Positions 15,903-23,843 of a stretch of 30,791 nucleotides of DNA are shown in pieces. Numbering within the stretch: the first letter of the stretch is position 1; every line of letters starts with the position of its first letter. Both the position numbers and the translations under genes were made by a program. The stretch is from DATAEE01 sp036257535 (GTDB lineage: Bacteria > Acidobacteriota > Vicinamibacteria > Vicinamibacterales > 2-12-FULL-66-21). The stretch spans positions 1 through 30,791 of the forward strand of contig DATAFJ010000026.1 of NCBI GenBank assembly GCA_036257535.1, read 5' to 3'. The notes beneath the pieces were generated by a model that searched no databases, was not told the DNA's origin, and saw nothing but the letters and a program-made list of their open reading frames with translations.

Positions 15903-17138
15903 CTATTCGGCGGGTCGCCGTGGGTATCGCGTGGCGATGTATTGATCGATCAGTTCGCGGAACGCGGTGGAAAGCTCGTCGTAGGTGCCGCGCAGCGTCG
16001 TGTAGTGCTTGCCGTCGATGAACACGGGGCAGTTCGGCGCTTCACCCGTGCCGGGCAGGCTGATGCCGATGTTCGCCGCCTTCGACTCGCCCGGCCCGTT
16101 CACCACGCATCCCATGACTGCGAGCGTCATCGTCTCGACGCCGTCGTACTGGCGCTTCCAGGTGGGCATCATCTCGCGGATGTAGTCCTGGATCCGCTCC
16201 GCCAGCTCCTGAAACGTCGTGCTCGTCGTCCGCCCGCAGCCCGGACACGCGGTGACGCTCGGCGAGTACGACCTGATGCCCAGCGACTGCAGAAGCTCCC
16301 ACGCCGCGTAGACCTCTTCGCGGCGATCGCCGCCGGGCCGCGGCGTGAGCGAGACGCGGATGGTGTCGCCGATCCCTTCGTTCAGCAGCACGCCCATCGC
16401 GCTGGCGGACCACATGAGCCCCTTCATGCCCATGCCCGCTTCGGTGAGCCCGAGGTGAAGCGGCTGATCCGTCTTCGCCGCGAGCGCGCGATAAATCGCG
16501 ATGAGATCGCGCGGGCGCGAGACCTTGCACGAGATGATGATCTGGTCCTTCCGAAGGCCCGACTCGAGCGCGAGCTCGGTCGACTGCAGCGCCGAAAGCA
16601 CCATGCACTCGTTGATGATCTCTTCGGACGTGCGGCCGAGATCGCGGTCCGTGTTCTCCTGCATCTTCGCCATGACGAGCTCCTGATTGAGCGAGCCGCC
16701 GTTGACGCCGATGCGCACGGGCTTGCCGTGGTCTTCGGCAACTTTGCAGATCGTGGCGAACTGTTCGTCGCGCCGCCGCCCCGTGCCGACGTTGCCGGGG
16801 TTGATTCGGTACTTGTCGAGCGCCGCCGCGCAGTCGGGATAGCGCGTGAGCAGGAGATGGCCGTTGTAATGAAAGTCGCCGATGAGCGGCACCATGCAGC
16901 CGGCGTCGAGCATGCGCTGCTTGATCTCGGGCACCGCCGCTGCGGCTTCGGGGACGTTGACGGTGACGCGCACCATCTCCGAGCCGGCTTCGGCAAGCTC
17001 AACCGTCTGCGTTGCGGTTGCTGCCGCGTCGGCCGTGTCCGTCATGGTCATGGACTGGACGATGACGGGCGCGCCGCCACCGACCTGGACGCGTCCTACT
17101 TTGACGGCAACCGTCCTGTGCAGCTTCACCGTTTGCAT
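15903..17138 (-). CDS. ispG: 4-hydroxy-3-methylbut-2-enyl diphosphate synthase (flavodoxin/ferredoxin type)
   Basis: 411 residues, usual for the two-domain bacterial enzyme. It reduces MEcPP to HMBPP in the MEP isoprenoid pathway using a [4Fe-4S] cluster. The cluster Cys are Cys298 and Cys301 in ACPGCGR and Cys344 in MGCVVNGPGE, with the nearby conserved Glu. The TIM-barrel half starts with VGGGAPVIVQSMTMTDTADA and includes RINPGNVG and RIGVNGGSL. A TAGAAT hexamer (17151-17156, minus strand) lies 12 nt before the ATG and may be the -10 box, which would give a very short leader. It is divergent from the glycine-zipper gene. Confidence 0.96.
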   Translation of the reverse strand: MQTVKLHRTVAVKVGRVQVGGGAPVIVQSMTMTDTADAAATATQTVELAEAGSEMVRVTVNVPEAAAAVPEIKQRMLDAGCMVPLIGDFHYNGHLLLTRYPDCAAALDKYRINPGNVGTGRRRDEQFATICKVAEDHGKPVRIGVNGGSLNQELVMAKMQENTDRDLGRTSEEIINECMVLSALQSTELALESGLRKDQIIISCKVSRPRDLIAIYRALAAKTDQPLHLGLTEAGMGMKGLMWSASAMGVLLNEGIGDTIRVSLTPRPGGDRREEVYAAWELLQSLGIRSYSPSVTACPGCGRTTSTTFQELAERIQDYIREMMPTWKRQYDGVETMTLAVMGCVVNGPGESKAANIGISLPGTGEAPNCPVFIDGKHYTTLRGTYDELSTAFRELIDQYIATRYPRRPAE

Positions 17139-17198
17139 GAGATAGCTTCGATTCTAGCACCCTGGGGTCACGGCCCTCCTTTTGCACCAGCAGAGGAA

Positions 17199-18089
17199 AT
17201 GCTACGCACATACATATTTCGCACAGCAGCGCTCGCCACAGCGCTCCTGATCGCTTCCATCGCCCAGGCGCAGAACACCGTGACGGCAGCCGATGTCCAG
17301 CGGCTCGAGGAAAGGATCGCCGGCGCACGCACGGATCTCTCGCGCAACACGACCACGGGCGTCGATGTGTCGCGCCTCGAGGACGAGCTGGACGATCTCG
17401 CGGACGAAGTCGTCTACCTTAAGGTGAAGCTTCGCAAGGGTGACGTCATTCCGCGCAGCGAGTACACGGAGCTTCGCGACCGCATCGATACCATCGCGGC
17501 GCGAGCTCGCGGCGATGCTGCGAGCGGAACGACTGGCGGCACGTCGTCGACCGGCACCGAGGATTCGACGTCGCGCCGCAGTTCGGTCCGCCGGGGCGAG
17601 GTCCCGGCAGGACAGGAGCTCGACGTGCGGCTGCAGACCGAACTCAACTCGGACACGGCGCAGGTCGAAGATCGTTTCGACGCGACCACGGTGGTCGATC
17701 TCTCGGTCGACGGCGAGGTTCTCATACCGGCCGGCTCCAGGCTTCGCGGCATCGTCACCGCGGTGGACGACGCCGACCGGCTGGATCGCAAGGCGCGACT
17801 GAGCGTGTCTTTCGATCAGATCACGATCGACGGCCGCAGCTATCCGATTCGTGCCTCCGTCGTTCAGGCGCTCGAAGGAGGCGGCTATAAAGAGGACGCC
17901 GCGAAGATCGGTGCCGCCGCGGGCGTCGGCGCCATCATCGGCGGCATTCTCGGGGGCGTGAAGGGCGCGCTCGCCGGCATCCTGATTGGTGGTGGCGGCA
18001 TCGTGGCGGCGACCGAGGGACAGGACATCGTCCTGCCGCCGGGCACGATTCTGCGGATCCGCTTCGATTCACCGTTCGTGCCGCGCTGA
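17199..18089 (+). CDS. Exported protein with coiled-coil N-terminus, TrbI-like barrel and glycine zipper
   Basis: 296 residues from the ATG at 17199; an open frame extending back to 15690 is antisense to ispG and rejected. The signal peptide MLRTYIFRTAALATALLIAS ends near AQAQ. A short helical segment (VQRLEERIAGARTDLSR, VSRLEDELDDLADEVVYLKVKL) follows, then a Ser/Thr/Gly linker. Residues about 145-225 (VPAGQELDVRLQTELNS, DLSVDGEVLIPAGSRLRGIV) look like the beta-rich domain seen in TrbI/VirB10-like C-termini. About 235-268 is a Gly/Ala-rich glycine zipper (AAAGVGAIIGGILGGV), then PPGTILRIRFDSPF. It is probably anchored in the envelope. No conjugation genes are nearby, so a structural role is more likely than transfer. 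GAGG sits only 2 nt from the ATG. Confidence 0.78.
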   Translation: MLRTYIFRTAALATALLIASIAQAQNTVTAADVQRLEERIAGARTDLSRNTTTGVDVSRLEDELDDLADEVVYLKVKLRKGDVIPRSEYTELRDRIDTIAARARGDAASGTTGGTSSTGTEDSTSRRSSVRRGEVPAGQELDVRLQTELNSDTAQVEDRFDATTVVDLSVDGEVLIPAGSRLRGIVTAVDDADRLDRKARLSVSFDQITIDGRSYPIRASVVQALEGGGYKEDAAKIGAAAGVGAIIGGILGGVKGALAGILIGGGGIVAATEGQDIVLPPGTILRIRFDSPFVPR

Positions 18090-18092
18090 ACG

Positions 18093-19388
18093 TCAGCGCC
18101 GCATTGTCTTGAACGTCTCGCGCGCCGCGGCGACGGTCCTGTCGACGTCGCGGCGCGAGTGCGCCCCCGAGAGAAACCAAGCTTCGAACTGCGAGGGCGG
18201 CGGGTAAATCCCGCGCGCCAGCATTCCCTGGAAGAAAGCCGCGTACTGCGCCGTGTCGGAGGAAGCGGCGGTGCCGACGTCGCGCACGGCCGTCTTCGTG
18301 AAGAACGGCGTCAGCACCGACCCGGCGGCGTTGACCTGCACCGCAATGCCGTGTGCGCGTGCGGCATCGGCGAGGCCGGCCGCGAGCCGGGTGCCGAGCT
18401 CCGTGAGGTGCTTGTAGAGTCCGCGCGACAGCTCGCGGAGAGTCCACGAACCGGCCGCCATCGCAAGCGGATTCCCTGACAGCGTTCCGGCCTGATAGAC
18501 CGGTCCCACTGGTGCGACCAGGTCCATCAGGTCGGCGCGTCCGCCGTAGGCGCCCACTGGAAGGCCCCCGCCGATGATCTTGCCGAGACAGGTCAGATCG
18601 GGCCTGATGCCGTACAACTCCTGCGCTCCTCCCGGAGCGGCGCGGAAGCCGGAAATGACCTCGTCGAAAATCAGGACCGCGCCGTGGCGCGTGCAGAGCG
18701 TGCGGAGTCCCGCGAGGAACCCTTCGGCCGGCGCGACGACGCCCATGTTGCCTGCGAGCGGTTCGAGAATGACGGCGGCGATCGCGCGCGCGTGCTCGTC
18801 GAAGAGCTGTTCCACCGACGCGAGGTCGTTGTAGTTCGCGACGAGCGTGTCGTTCGCAACGGCCGCGGGCACGCCGGGGCTCGTCGGCACGCCCAGCGTC
18901 ATCGCGCCCGAGCCCGCCTTTACAAGAAAGGCGTCGGCGTGGCCGTGATAACAGCCGTCGAACTTGATGACGCGATCGCGGCCCGTGGCCGCCCGGGCAA
19001 CTCGCAACGCGCTCATCGTGGCTTCGGTGCCCGAGCTCACGAAGCGGATGCGCTCGATCGACGGCACCAGCGAGATGACGCGCTCGGCCAGCTCAATCTC
19101 GAGCTCGTGAGGCGCGCCGAAGCTCGTTCCGCGTCCCGCAGCCGACGCAAGCGCCCGCCGCAGGCCGCGCGGAGCGTGACCGTGGATGAGCGGCCCCCAC
19201 GACATCACATAGTCGACGTACCGTCTGCCGTCCGCGTCTTCGATGCAGGCGCCGGCCGCCCGCCGGATGAACACCGGGCTGCCGCCCACGGCGGCGAAGG
19301 CGCGAACCGGGCTGTTGACGCCGCCCACGAGCGACTTCGACGCGCGCGCGAACAGACGAGCCGACCGCTTGCCTCGTGATAAAACCAT
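18093..19388 (-). CDS. hemL: Glutamate-1-semialdehyde 2,1-aminomutase
   Basis: 431 residues from the ATG at 19388. A GTG at 19406 is also possible: it has AGCAGG 4 nt upstream but would overlap the divergent gene's ATG by 7 nt. The enzyme isomerises glutamate-1-semialdehyde to 5-aminolevulinate with pyridoxal phosphate, the second committed step of C5 haem synthesis after HemA. The N-terminal LVGGVNSPVRAF, VSSGTEATMSALRVAR, FDGCYHGHADAFLVKAG, FDEVISGFR and the PLP lysine Lys270 in LTCLGKIIGGGLPVGA are all typical. It lies apart from the main hem cluster (22.8-28.5 kb). The 3' end is 3 nt from the convergent glycine-zipper gene. Confidence 0.96.
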   Translation of the reverse strand: MVLSRGKRSARLFARASKSLVGGVNSPVRAFAAVGGSPVFIRRAAGACIEDADGRRYVDYVMSWGPLIHGHAPRGLRRALASAAGRGTSFGAPHELEIELAERVISLVPSIERIRFVSSGTEATMSALRVARAATGRDRVIKFDGCYHGHADAFLVKAGSGAMTLGVPTSPGVPAAVANDTLVANYNDLASVEQLFDEHARAIAAVILEPLAGNMGVVAPAEGFLAGLRTLCTRHGAVLIFDEVISGFRAAPGGAQELYGIRPDLTCLGKIIGGGLPVGAYGGRADLMDLVAPVGPVYQAGTLSGNPLAMAAGSWTLRELSRGLYKHLTELGTRLAAGLADAARAHGIAVQVNAAGSVLTPFFTKTAVRDVGTAASSDTAQYAAFFQGMLARGIYPPPSQFEAWFLSGAHSRRDVDRTVAAARETFKTMRR

Positions 19389-19399
19389 GCCCGCAGAAT

Positions 19400-21109
19400 A
19401 TGTCACGCGGCCTGCTTTTCCTCGTCTTTCTCCTGGTCTGGGGCTCGTTGCCGTCGCAGGCCCCGCAATACGACCTCGTGATCGTCGGCGGGAAGCTCGT
19501 GGACGGCACCGGCAATCCGTGGTACGTCGCCGACGTTGCCGTCAAGGACGGACGCATCGCGGCCCTCGGACGCGAGCTGCAAGCGCGCGGCGTGCGGACG
19601 ATCGACGCCGCCGGCAAAATCGTGTCGCCCGGGTTCATCGACATCCACTCGCACAGCGACCGGGGTCTCGCCGACCCGTCGCTGAAGGCGAACCTCAACA
19701 TGGTGGCGCAGGGCATCACGCTCTCGGTCGTCAACCAGGACGGGCGCTCACCCGACTGGCCGATTCGCGGCCAGCGCGCGAAATACGAGAAGCAGGGAAC
19801 AGGGAACAACGTCGCGTTGATGGTGGGCCACGGCACGCTCCGCCAGCGCGTGATGGGCGATCGCGCGCGCGAGCGCGCGACGGACGCCGACATCAGGGCG
19901 ATGCAGGACCTCGTGACCGAAGGCATGCGCGACGGCGCGTTCGGCCTGAGCGCCGGACTCGAATACGTACCGGGCCGCTTCAGCGACACGCGCGAAGTGA
20001 TCGAGCTCGCGAAGGCCGTCAGACCGTTCGGCGGCTTCTACATCAGCCACGAACGAAGCGAGGGCAAGGATCCGATGTGGAAGGTGGCGTCCGACCCGAC
20101 GCCGTCCGTGGATCTGCTCGAAGCCGTGGAGGAGACGATCGCCATCGGGCGTGAAGCCGGGGTGCCCGCGATCTGCTCGCACCTCAAGGCGAAAGGTGCG
20201 AATTACTGGGGCTCCAGTTACGCGGCGACGAGATTGATCCAGGAGGCGCGCGATCAGGGCGTCGACGTCTACGCGGATCAGTATCCCTACGACACGTCGG
20301 GCAGCGACGGCTCGACTGTTCTCATTCCCTTGTGGGCGCTCGCGCCACCGGGCTCGGACGTCGGCGGTCAGCTCGGTGAGGGAGGGAGAGCGCTGCCGGG
20401 CGGAGTCAAGAAGAACCTGACGACACGTCTCGCCGTGCCGACCGACGCCGCCAGGATCCGCGGCGACATCGACCACGAGATCGCCCGCCGCGGCGGAGCC
20501 GCCCGCATCGTCATCTACGACCACCCGGAGAAGAAATACCTCGAGAAGAGCCTGGCGGACATCGCGTCCGACCTCGGCAAGACTCCGGCTGATGCCGCAA
20601 TCCACCTCCAGATGACCGGCTACGATCGCGCGGGCGGAGCGCGGATGCGCGGCTATTCGCTCTCGGAGATCGACATCGAGCACATCATGCGCCAGGACTT
20701 CACCGCGACCTGCACGGATGGCGACACCGTCGCCTACGGCGATGGCGTGCCGCACGCGCGGTTCTATGGCACGATGCCCCGCAAGATTCGCCGCTACGTT
20801 GTCGATCGCGGAGTCATCACGCTGCCGTTTGCGATCCGCTCCATGACGTCGCTTGCCGCGCAGATAATGGGCCTCAGGGATCGCGGCCTGCTCCGTCCGG
20901 GCGCCTGGGCCGACATCGTCATCTTCGACCTCGCGGAGATTGCCGATAACGCCACCTTCACGAAGCCGCACCAGTACCCGGCCGGCATTCCCTACGTTCT
21001 CGTCAACGGAGTGCCCGTCGTCGATCGCGGCAAGTTCACGAACGCGACGCCGGGAAAGGTCCTCACACCGGCGGCTACGGAACTCGCACCCAAGCCCGGC
21101 CGTAGGTAA
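19400..21109 (+). CDS. Exported D-aminoacylase-like amidohydrolase
   Basis: 569 residues from the ATG at 19400, chosen because it begins the signal peptide MSRGLLFLVFLLVWGSLPSQ; an in-frame GTG at 19376 lies inside hemL. The N-terminal beta-sandwich (YDLVIVGGKLVDGTGNPWY) and metal motif GFIDIHSHSD (His83, His85) place it in the amidohydrolase superfamily, near N-acyl-D-amino-acid deacylases. Later matches are YISHERSEG, AICSHLKAKG, ADQYPYDTSGS and CTDGDTVAYG, which hold the expected His and Asp ligands. The family's usual GNCG segment, with its metal-binding Cys, is replaced by NQDG at 112-115. Substrate is therefore uncertain; periplasmic N-acyl-D-amino acids or peptides are the likely class. 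No convincing ribosome-binding site is seen. Confidence 0.88.
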   Translation: MSRGLLFLVFLLVWGSLPSQAPQYDLVIVGGKLVDGTGNPWYVADVAVKDGRIAALGRELQARGVRTIDAAGKIVSPGFIDIHSHSDRGLADPSLKANLNMVAQGITLSVVNQDGRSPDWPIRGQRAKYEKQGTGNNVALMVGHGTLRQRVMGDRARERATDADIRAMQDLVTEGMRDGAFGLSAGLEYVPGRFSDTREVIELAKAVRPFGGFYISHERSEGKDPMWKVASDPTPSVDLLEAVEETIAIGREAGVPAICSHLKAKGANYWGSSYAATRLIQEARDQGVDVYADQYPYDTSGSDGSTVLIPLWALAPPGSDVGGQLGEGGRALPGGVKKNLTTRLAVPTDAARIRGDIDHEIARRGGAARIVIYDHPEKKYLEKSLADIASDLGKTPADAAIHLQMTGYDRAGGARMRGYSLSEIDIEHIMRQDFTATCTDGDTVAYGDGVPHARFYGTMPRKIRRYVVDRGVITLPFAIRSMTSLAAQIMGLRDRGLLRPGAWADIVIFDLAEIADNATFTKPHQYPAGIPYVLVNGVPVVDRGKFTNATPGKVLTPAATELAPKPGRR

Positions 21110-21168
21110 TTACTGCTCGGCTCGTATCTTTCGGCTACGTCGTTGCACCTTCGTTCTGCTAGATTGGT

Positions 21169-21198
21169 TTTGCTAAATCTATGACTGACAGTTAGATA
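21169..21198 (+). promoter_or_regulatory. Candidate promoter upstream of the receiver-domain gene
   Basis: TTTGCT (21169-21174) and TAGATA (21193-21198) are 18 nt apart in an AT-rich patch that stands out from its GC-rich surroundings. A 6-bp inverted repeat TAGATT/AATCTA (21160-21165 and 21176-21181) overlaps it and could be an operator. The -35 match is weak. Confidence 0.35.
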
Positions 21199-21252
21199 CA
21201 GCTTGACTCGGAATCGCGGCGTCGGCAGGGCGTTTGCGCCACGGTAGCGCGC

Positions 21253-21621
21253 ATGCCCGAACCGCGGCGTGTGCTCGTCGTCGAGGACGATGACGACCAG
21301 CGCGAAGCGCTGGCCGCCCTCGTCGCGGCGTGCGGGTTCCGCGTCGTCGCCTGCCGCTCGTACGAAGAAGCCTCAGCCTCCCTCGCCGCCGATCATCCGG
21401 ACGTCCTGATTACGGACGTCCGGCTCTCCGAACGAAACGGCCTTCAGCTCGTCAACCTGGCAGCCCTGAAATACCCGGACACGATGCGCGTCGTACTGAC
21501 CGGCTACGACGACATCGATCTCCGGAAGGAAGCGGCGCGCTCGGGGACGCAGTTCCTGCTCAAGCCGCTGAAGATGCCGGAGCTCGAGGCTATTCTCCGC
21601 GTCGCCAAGCCCCTCATCTAG
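21253..21621 (+). CDS. Single-domain response regulator (receiver domain only)
   Basis: 122 residues, all of it a CheY-like receiver. The acidic cluster EDDDD (11-15), phospho-acceptor Asp55 in VLITDVRLSE, Thr83 in VVLTGYDD and Lys104 in FLLKPLK form a complete active site, so phosphorylation is expected. There is no output domain. TGYDD and the GTQFLLKP ending resemble receivers of the NtrC/RegA kind, possibly one detached from an output. No histidine kinase is in the window, so its partner is unknown. The start is taken at the ATG at 21253, without a clear ribosome-binding site. Two small exported proteins follow on the same strand. Confidence 0.9.
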   Translation: MPEPRRVLVVEDDDDQREALAALVAACGFRVVACRSYEEASASLAADHPDVLITDVRLSERNGLQLVNLAALKYPDTMRVVLTGYDDIDLRKEAARSGTQFLLKPLKMPELEAILRVAKPLI

Positions 21622-21687
21622 AAGTCGCAGGGACGGGATTCCTGGAGAGTTTCGGGATAGCATTACCGGACCAGCGGAGACATCCCC

Positions 21688-22227
21688 ATGGCCAAGTTCC
21701 CGGCATTGACTCGCGTGTTGCTCCTTGCGGCGCTCGCCGCTGCATTCGCCTGCGCGCCAGCCCCTCGCCAGCGTCCCGTCAAGATGGGGGACGTCGGCAC
21801 GGGCGCCGGCTCACTCACCGAAGCCCGGAAATATCTCGAGGGACGATGGACGCTCGAGTCGTTCGAGGTGCATCCTCCGGGGAAGGAACCAATTCTGCTC
21901 AAAGGCTCGGGTGATCTCGAGTACGACGATTACGGCAACCTGCGGATGGAGATCCGCGCCGAGGAGGCATCGGCCGACATTCTGCGGGCCGCCGGGATCG
22001 ACATCCGGGACGGGCGGATCTCGTCGAACGGCCGGACGGTCGTCGATCTTCAGCACAAGACGCTTACCTACGTGGTTGAAGGTCAGCGGGCCGGCACCGG
22101 ACCACTGGCCGCGAACCGTCCCCGCCACTGGGTTGTCGAGGGCGACCTGCTGACGCTCACGACGAAAGACGATGCAGGGAATTCGCTGTCAGTCGGACGC
22201 TGGCGGAAGCTCAAGCAGGAAGGATGA
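21688..22227 (+). CDS. Small exported (possible lipoprotein) protein, lipocalin-like
   Basis: 179 residues. GGAGA 7 nt before the ATG supports the start. The leader MAKFPALTRVLLLAALAAAF ends at AFAC, a weak lipobox, so Cys22 may be lipidated; if not, it is a secreted protein. The body starts with LEGRWTLESFEV and is rich in beta-strand signatures (LEYDDYGNLRMEIR, GRTVVDLQHKTLTYVVEG, HWVVEGDLLTLTT), the pattern of small lipocalin-like or fatty-acid-binding-like barrels. This is a fold guess from pattern only. Its stop overlaps the next start (ATGA), so the two products are coupled. Confidence 0.72.
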   Translation: MAKFPALTRVLLLAALAAAFACAPAPRQRPVKMGDVGTGAGSLTEARKYLEGRWTLESFEVHPPGKEPILLKGSGDLEYDDYGNLRMEIRAEEASADILRAAGIDIRDGRISSNGRTVVDLQHKTLTYVVEGQRAGTGPLAANRPRHWVVEGDLLTLTTKDDAGNSLSVGRWRKLKQEG

Positions 22228-22811
22228 GGAGGTTCGTCGTGCACATTGCGGCTCTAGCGCTCACGCATCTGCTTCTCGGACCCCTCGCAGCCAGCCACGC
22301 CGCCGCGACTGCGTCGGCGCCAGAAACCTTCAACGGATCGGCGGAGGTGAAGACCGAGGCCGCGTCCGCCACCGCGAACTTTGAGGTTCACATCAACCGC
22401 TACACGCCCGACTTCGATCGGACAGCGGTGGAGACGGGCCTGAAGCAGGGAGGGTATCGTGGATTCCTCGCTGCTCTGCGAAGGGCGCCGGTCGTCGGGT
22501 ACGTCGTGCTGGGACGCGGAGACAAGGTCCCGATTCGATGGGCGCGGCAGCAAACGGGCGCCAAGGGCCGCTCGATCGTCGTCATTACGGACAAGCCCGT
22601 CTTTTATCTCGGCGCCGGCCGGGCCGAGCCTGCGGCTCGTGAGAACTTCCAGGTAGCCCTGATTGAGATGAAGCTAGATGACACGGGAACCGGCGCCGGG
22701 ACGATGGCCGCCGCGGCCCGCGTCAAGCTGGGTGAGGAAGCCGGCAGCATCGTGATCGACGACTACGCCGAGGCGCCGATCAAGCTGACCAGCATCAAGC
22801 GGAAGGCGTAG
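22224..22811 (+). CDS. Small exported protein of unknown function
   Basis: 195 residues, starting within the previous gene's stop as ATGA. The signal peptide MRRFVVHIAALALTHLLLGP is likely cleaved near SHAAA. The mature part alternates beta-like and helical stretches (ATANFEVHINRYTPDFD, VETGLKQGGYRGFLAALR, GRSIVVITDKPVFYLG, ENFQVALIEMKLDDTGTG, GSIVIDDYAEAPIKLTSIK). There are no cysteines in the mature part and no membrane helix. I do not recognise the family with confidence. Coupling to the lipocalin-like gene suggests they work together in the envelope. Confidence 0.75.
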   Translation: MRRFVVHIAALALTHLLLGPLAASHAAATASAPETFNGSAEVKTEAASATANFEVHINRYTPDFDRTAVETGLKQGGYRGFLAALRRAPVVGYVVLGRGDKVPIRWARQQTGAKGRSIVVITDKPVFYLGAGRAEPAARENFQVALIEMKLDDTGTGAGTMAAAARVKLGEEAGSIVIDDYAEAPIKLTSIKRKA

Positions 22812-22835
22812 CCCGAAGCTGACCGCGGCTCGAGT

Positions 22836-23843
22836 TCAGAGCAGGCGCGCTGCCTCGCGCGCATAGTAGGTGAGGGTGATGTCGGCGCCCGCGCGCGCGA
22901 TCGACGTCAGCGTTTCGAGCATCGCGCGCTCCTCGTCAATCCAGCCGCGCTCGGCGGCCGCCTTGAGCATCGCGTACTCGCCGCTGACGTGATACGCGGC
23001 CGTGGGCACGCCGAACGCCTCCTTCACCCGTGAGATCACGTCCAGGTAAGGCAGCGCCGGCTTCACCATGACGATGTCGGCGCCCTCCTCGAGATCCAGG
23101 CGGACCTCGCGGAGCGCCTCTTCGGCATTGGCGGGATCCATCTGGTGTGAGCGGCGGTCACCGAAGGCCGGTGCCGAGTCGGCCGCTTCACGAAACGGAC
23201 CGTAGAACGCCGAACAGTACTTCGCCGCGTACGACATGATCGCGACGTTCGGAAACCCGCGTTCGTCGAGCGTACCTCGAATCGCGCCGACGCGGCCGTC
23301 CATCATGTCGGATGGCGCGACGATGTCGGCGCCCGCGATCGCGTGCGACAGCGCCGCTTTCGCAAGCAGCTCGACCGTGGCATCGTTGGCGATCTCGATC
23401 TCGCCGGTTGCGCGATCCTCGACGAGAACGCCGCAATGCCCATGAGACGTGTACTCGCACAGGCACACGTCGGTGATCACGACGAGATCGCGGACCTCGC
23501 GCGTGATGGCGCGCACCGCGGTCTGCACCGGCGCGTCCGGATCGCTCGCGGCCGAGCCGCCGGCGTCCTTGCTCGACGGAAGACCGAAGAGGATGACGCC
23601 GCCGATGCCGTCCGCCTTGACGCCGGACGCCTCGCGCACCGCTTCGTCGACGGACAGCTGGAAGACGCCGGGCATCGACGACACGGGCCGCCGCTGGCCC
23701 TCGCCTTCGATGACGAACAGCGGGTAGACGAGCTGCTCGGGAGTGACGCGCGTCTCGCGCACGAGCGCGCGCAACGCCGGCGTCCGGCGGAGCCGGCGCG
23801 GCCGGTGCTTCAGACCGAGGCTTGCGAGGCGGGTCTCGGTCAT
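22836..23843 (-). CDS. hemB: Porphobilinogen synthase (5-aminolevulinate dehydratase)
   Basis: 335 residues. It condenses two 5-aminolevulinate molecules to porphobilinogen. The zinc-type active site is visible as Cys127, Cys129 and Cys137 in CLCEYTSHGHC, so this is a Zn enzyme rather than the Mg-only plant type. SDMMDGRVGAIR, VMVKPALPYLDVI with the Schiff-base Lys, and AAYHVSGEYAM are all present. Its ATG overlaps the cobA/hemD stop by 4 nt. It is the last gene of the haem operon and ends 24 nt from a convergent gene. Confidence 0.97.
   Translation of the reverse strand: MTETRLASLGLKHRPRRLRRTPALRALVRETRVTPEQLVYPLFVIEGEGQRRPVSSMPGVFQLSVDEAVREASGVKADGIGGVILFGLPSSKDAGGSAASDPDAPVQTAVRAITREVRDLVVITDVCLCEYTSHGHCGVLVEDRATGEIEIANDATVELLAKAALSHAIAGADIVAPSDMMDGRVGAIRGTLDERGFPNVAIMSYAAKYCSAFYGPFREAADSAPAFGDRRSHQMDPANAEEALREVRLDLEEGADIVMVKPALPYLDVISRVKEAFGVPTAAYHVSGEYAMLKAAAERGWIDEERAMLETLTSIARAGADITLTYYAREAARLL

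Noticed and set aside
15690..17198. 500-codon upstream extension of the glycine-zipper protein frame
   Set aside because: It is antisense to ispG; the signal peptide begins at the ATG at 17199.
17199..18089. Conjugation (TrbI/VirB10) gene and hence a mobile element
   Set aside because: No other conjugation, integrase or relaxase gene is nearby, and the neighbours are core biosynthetic genes.
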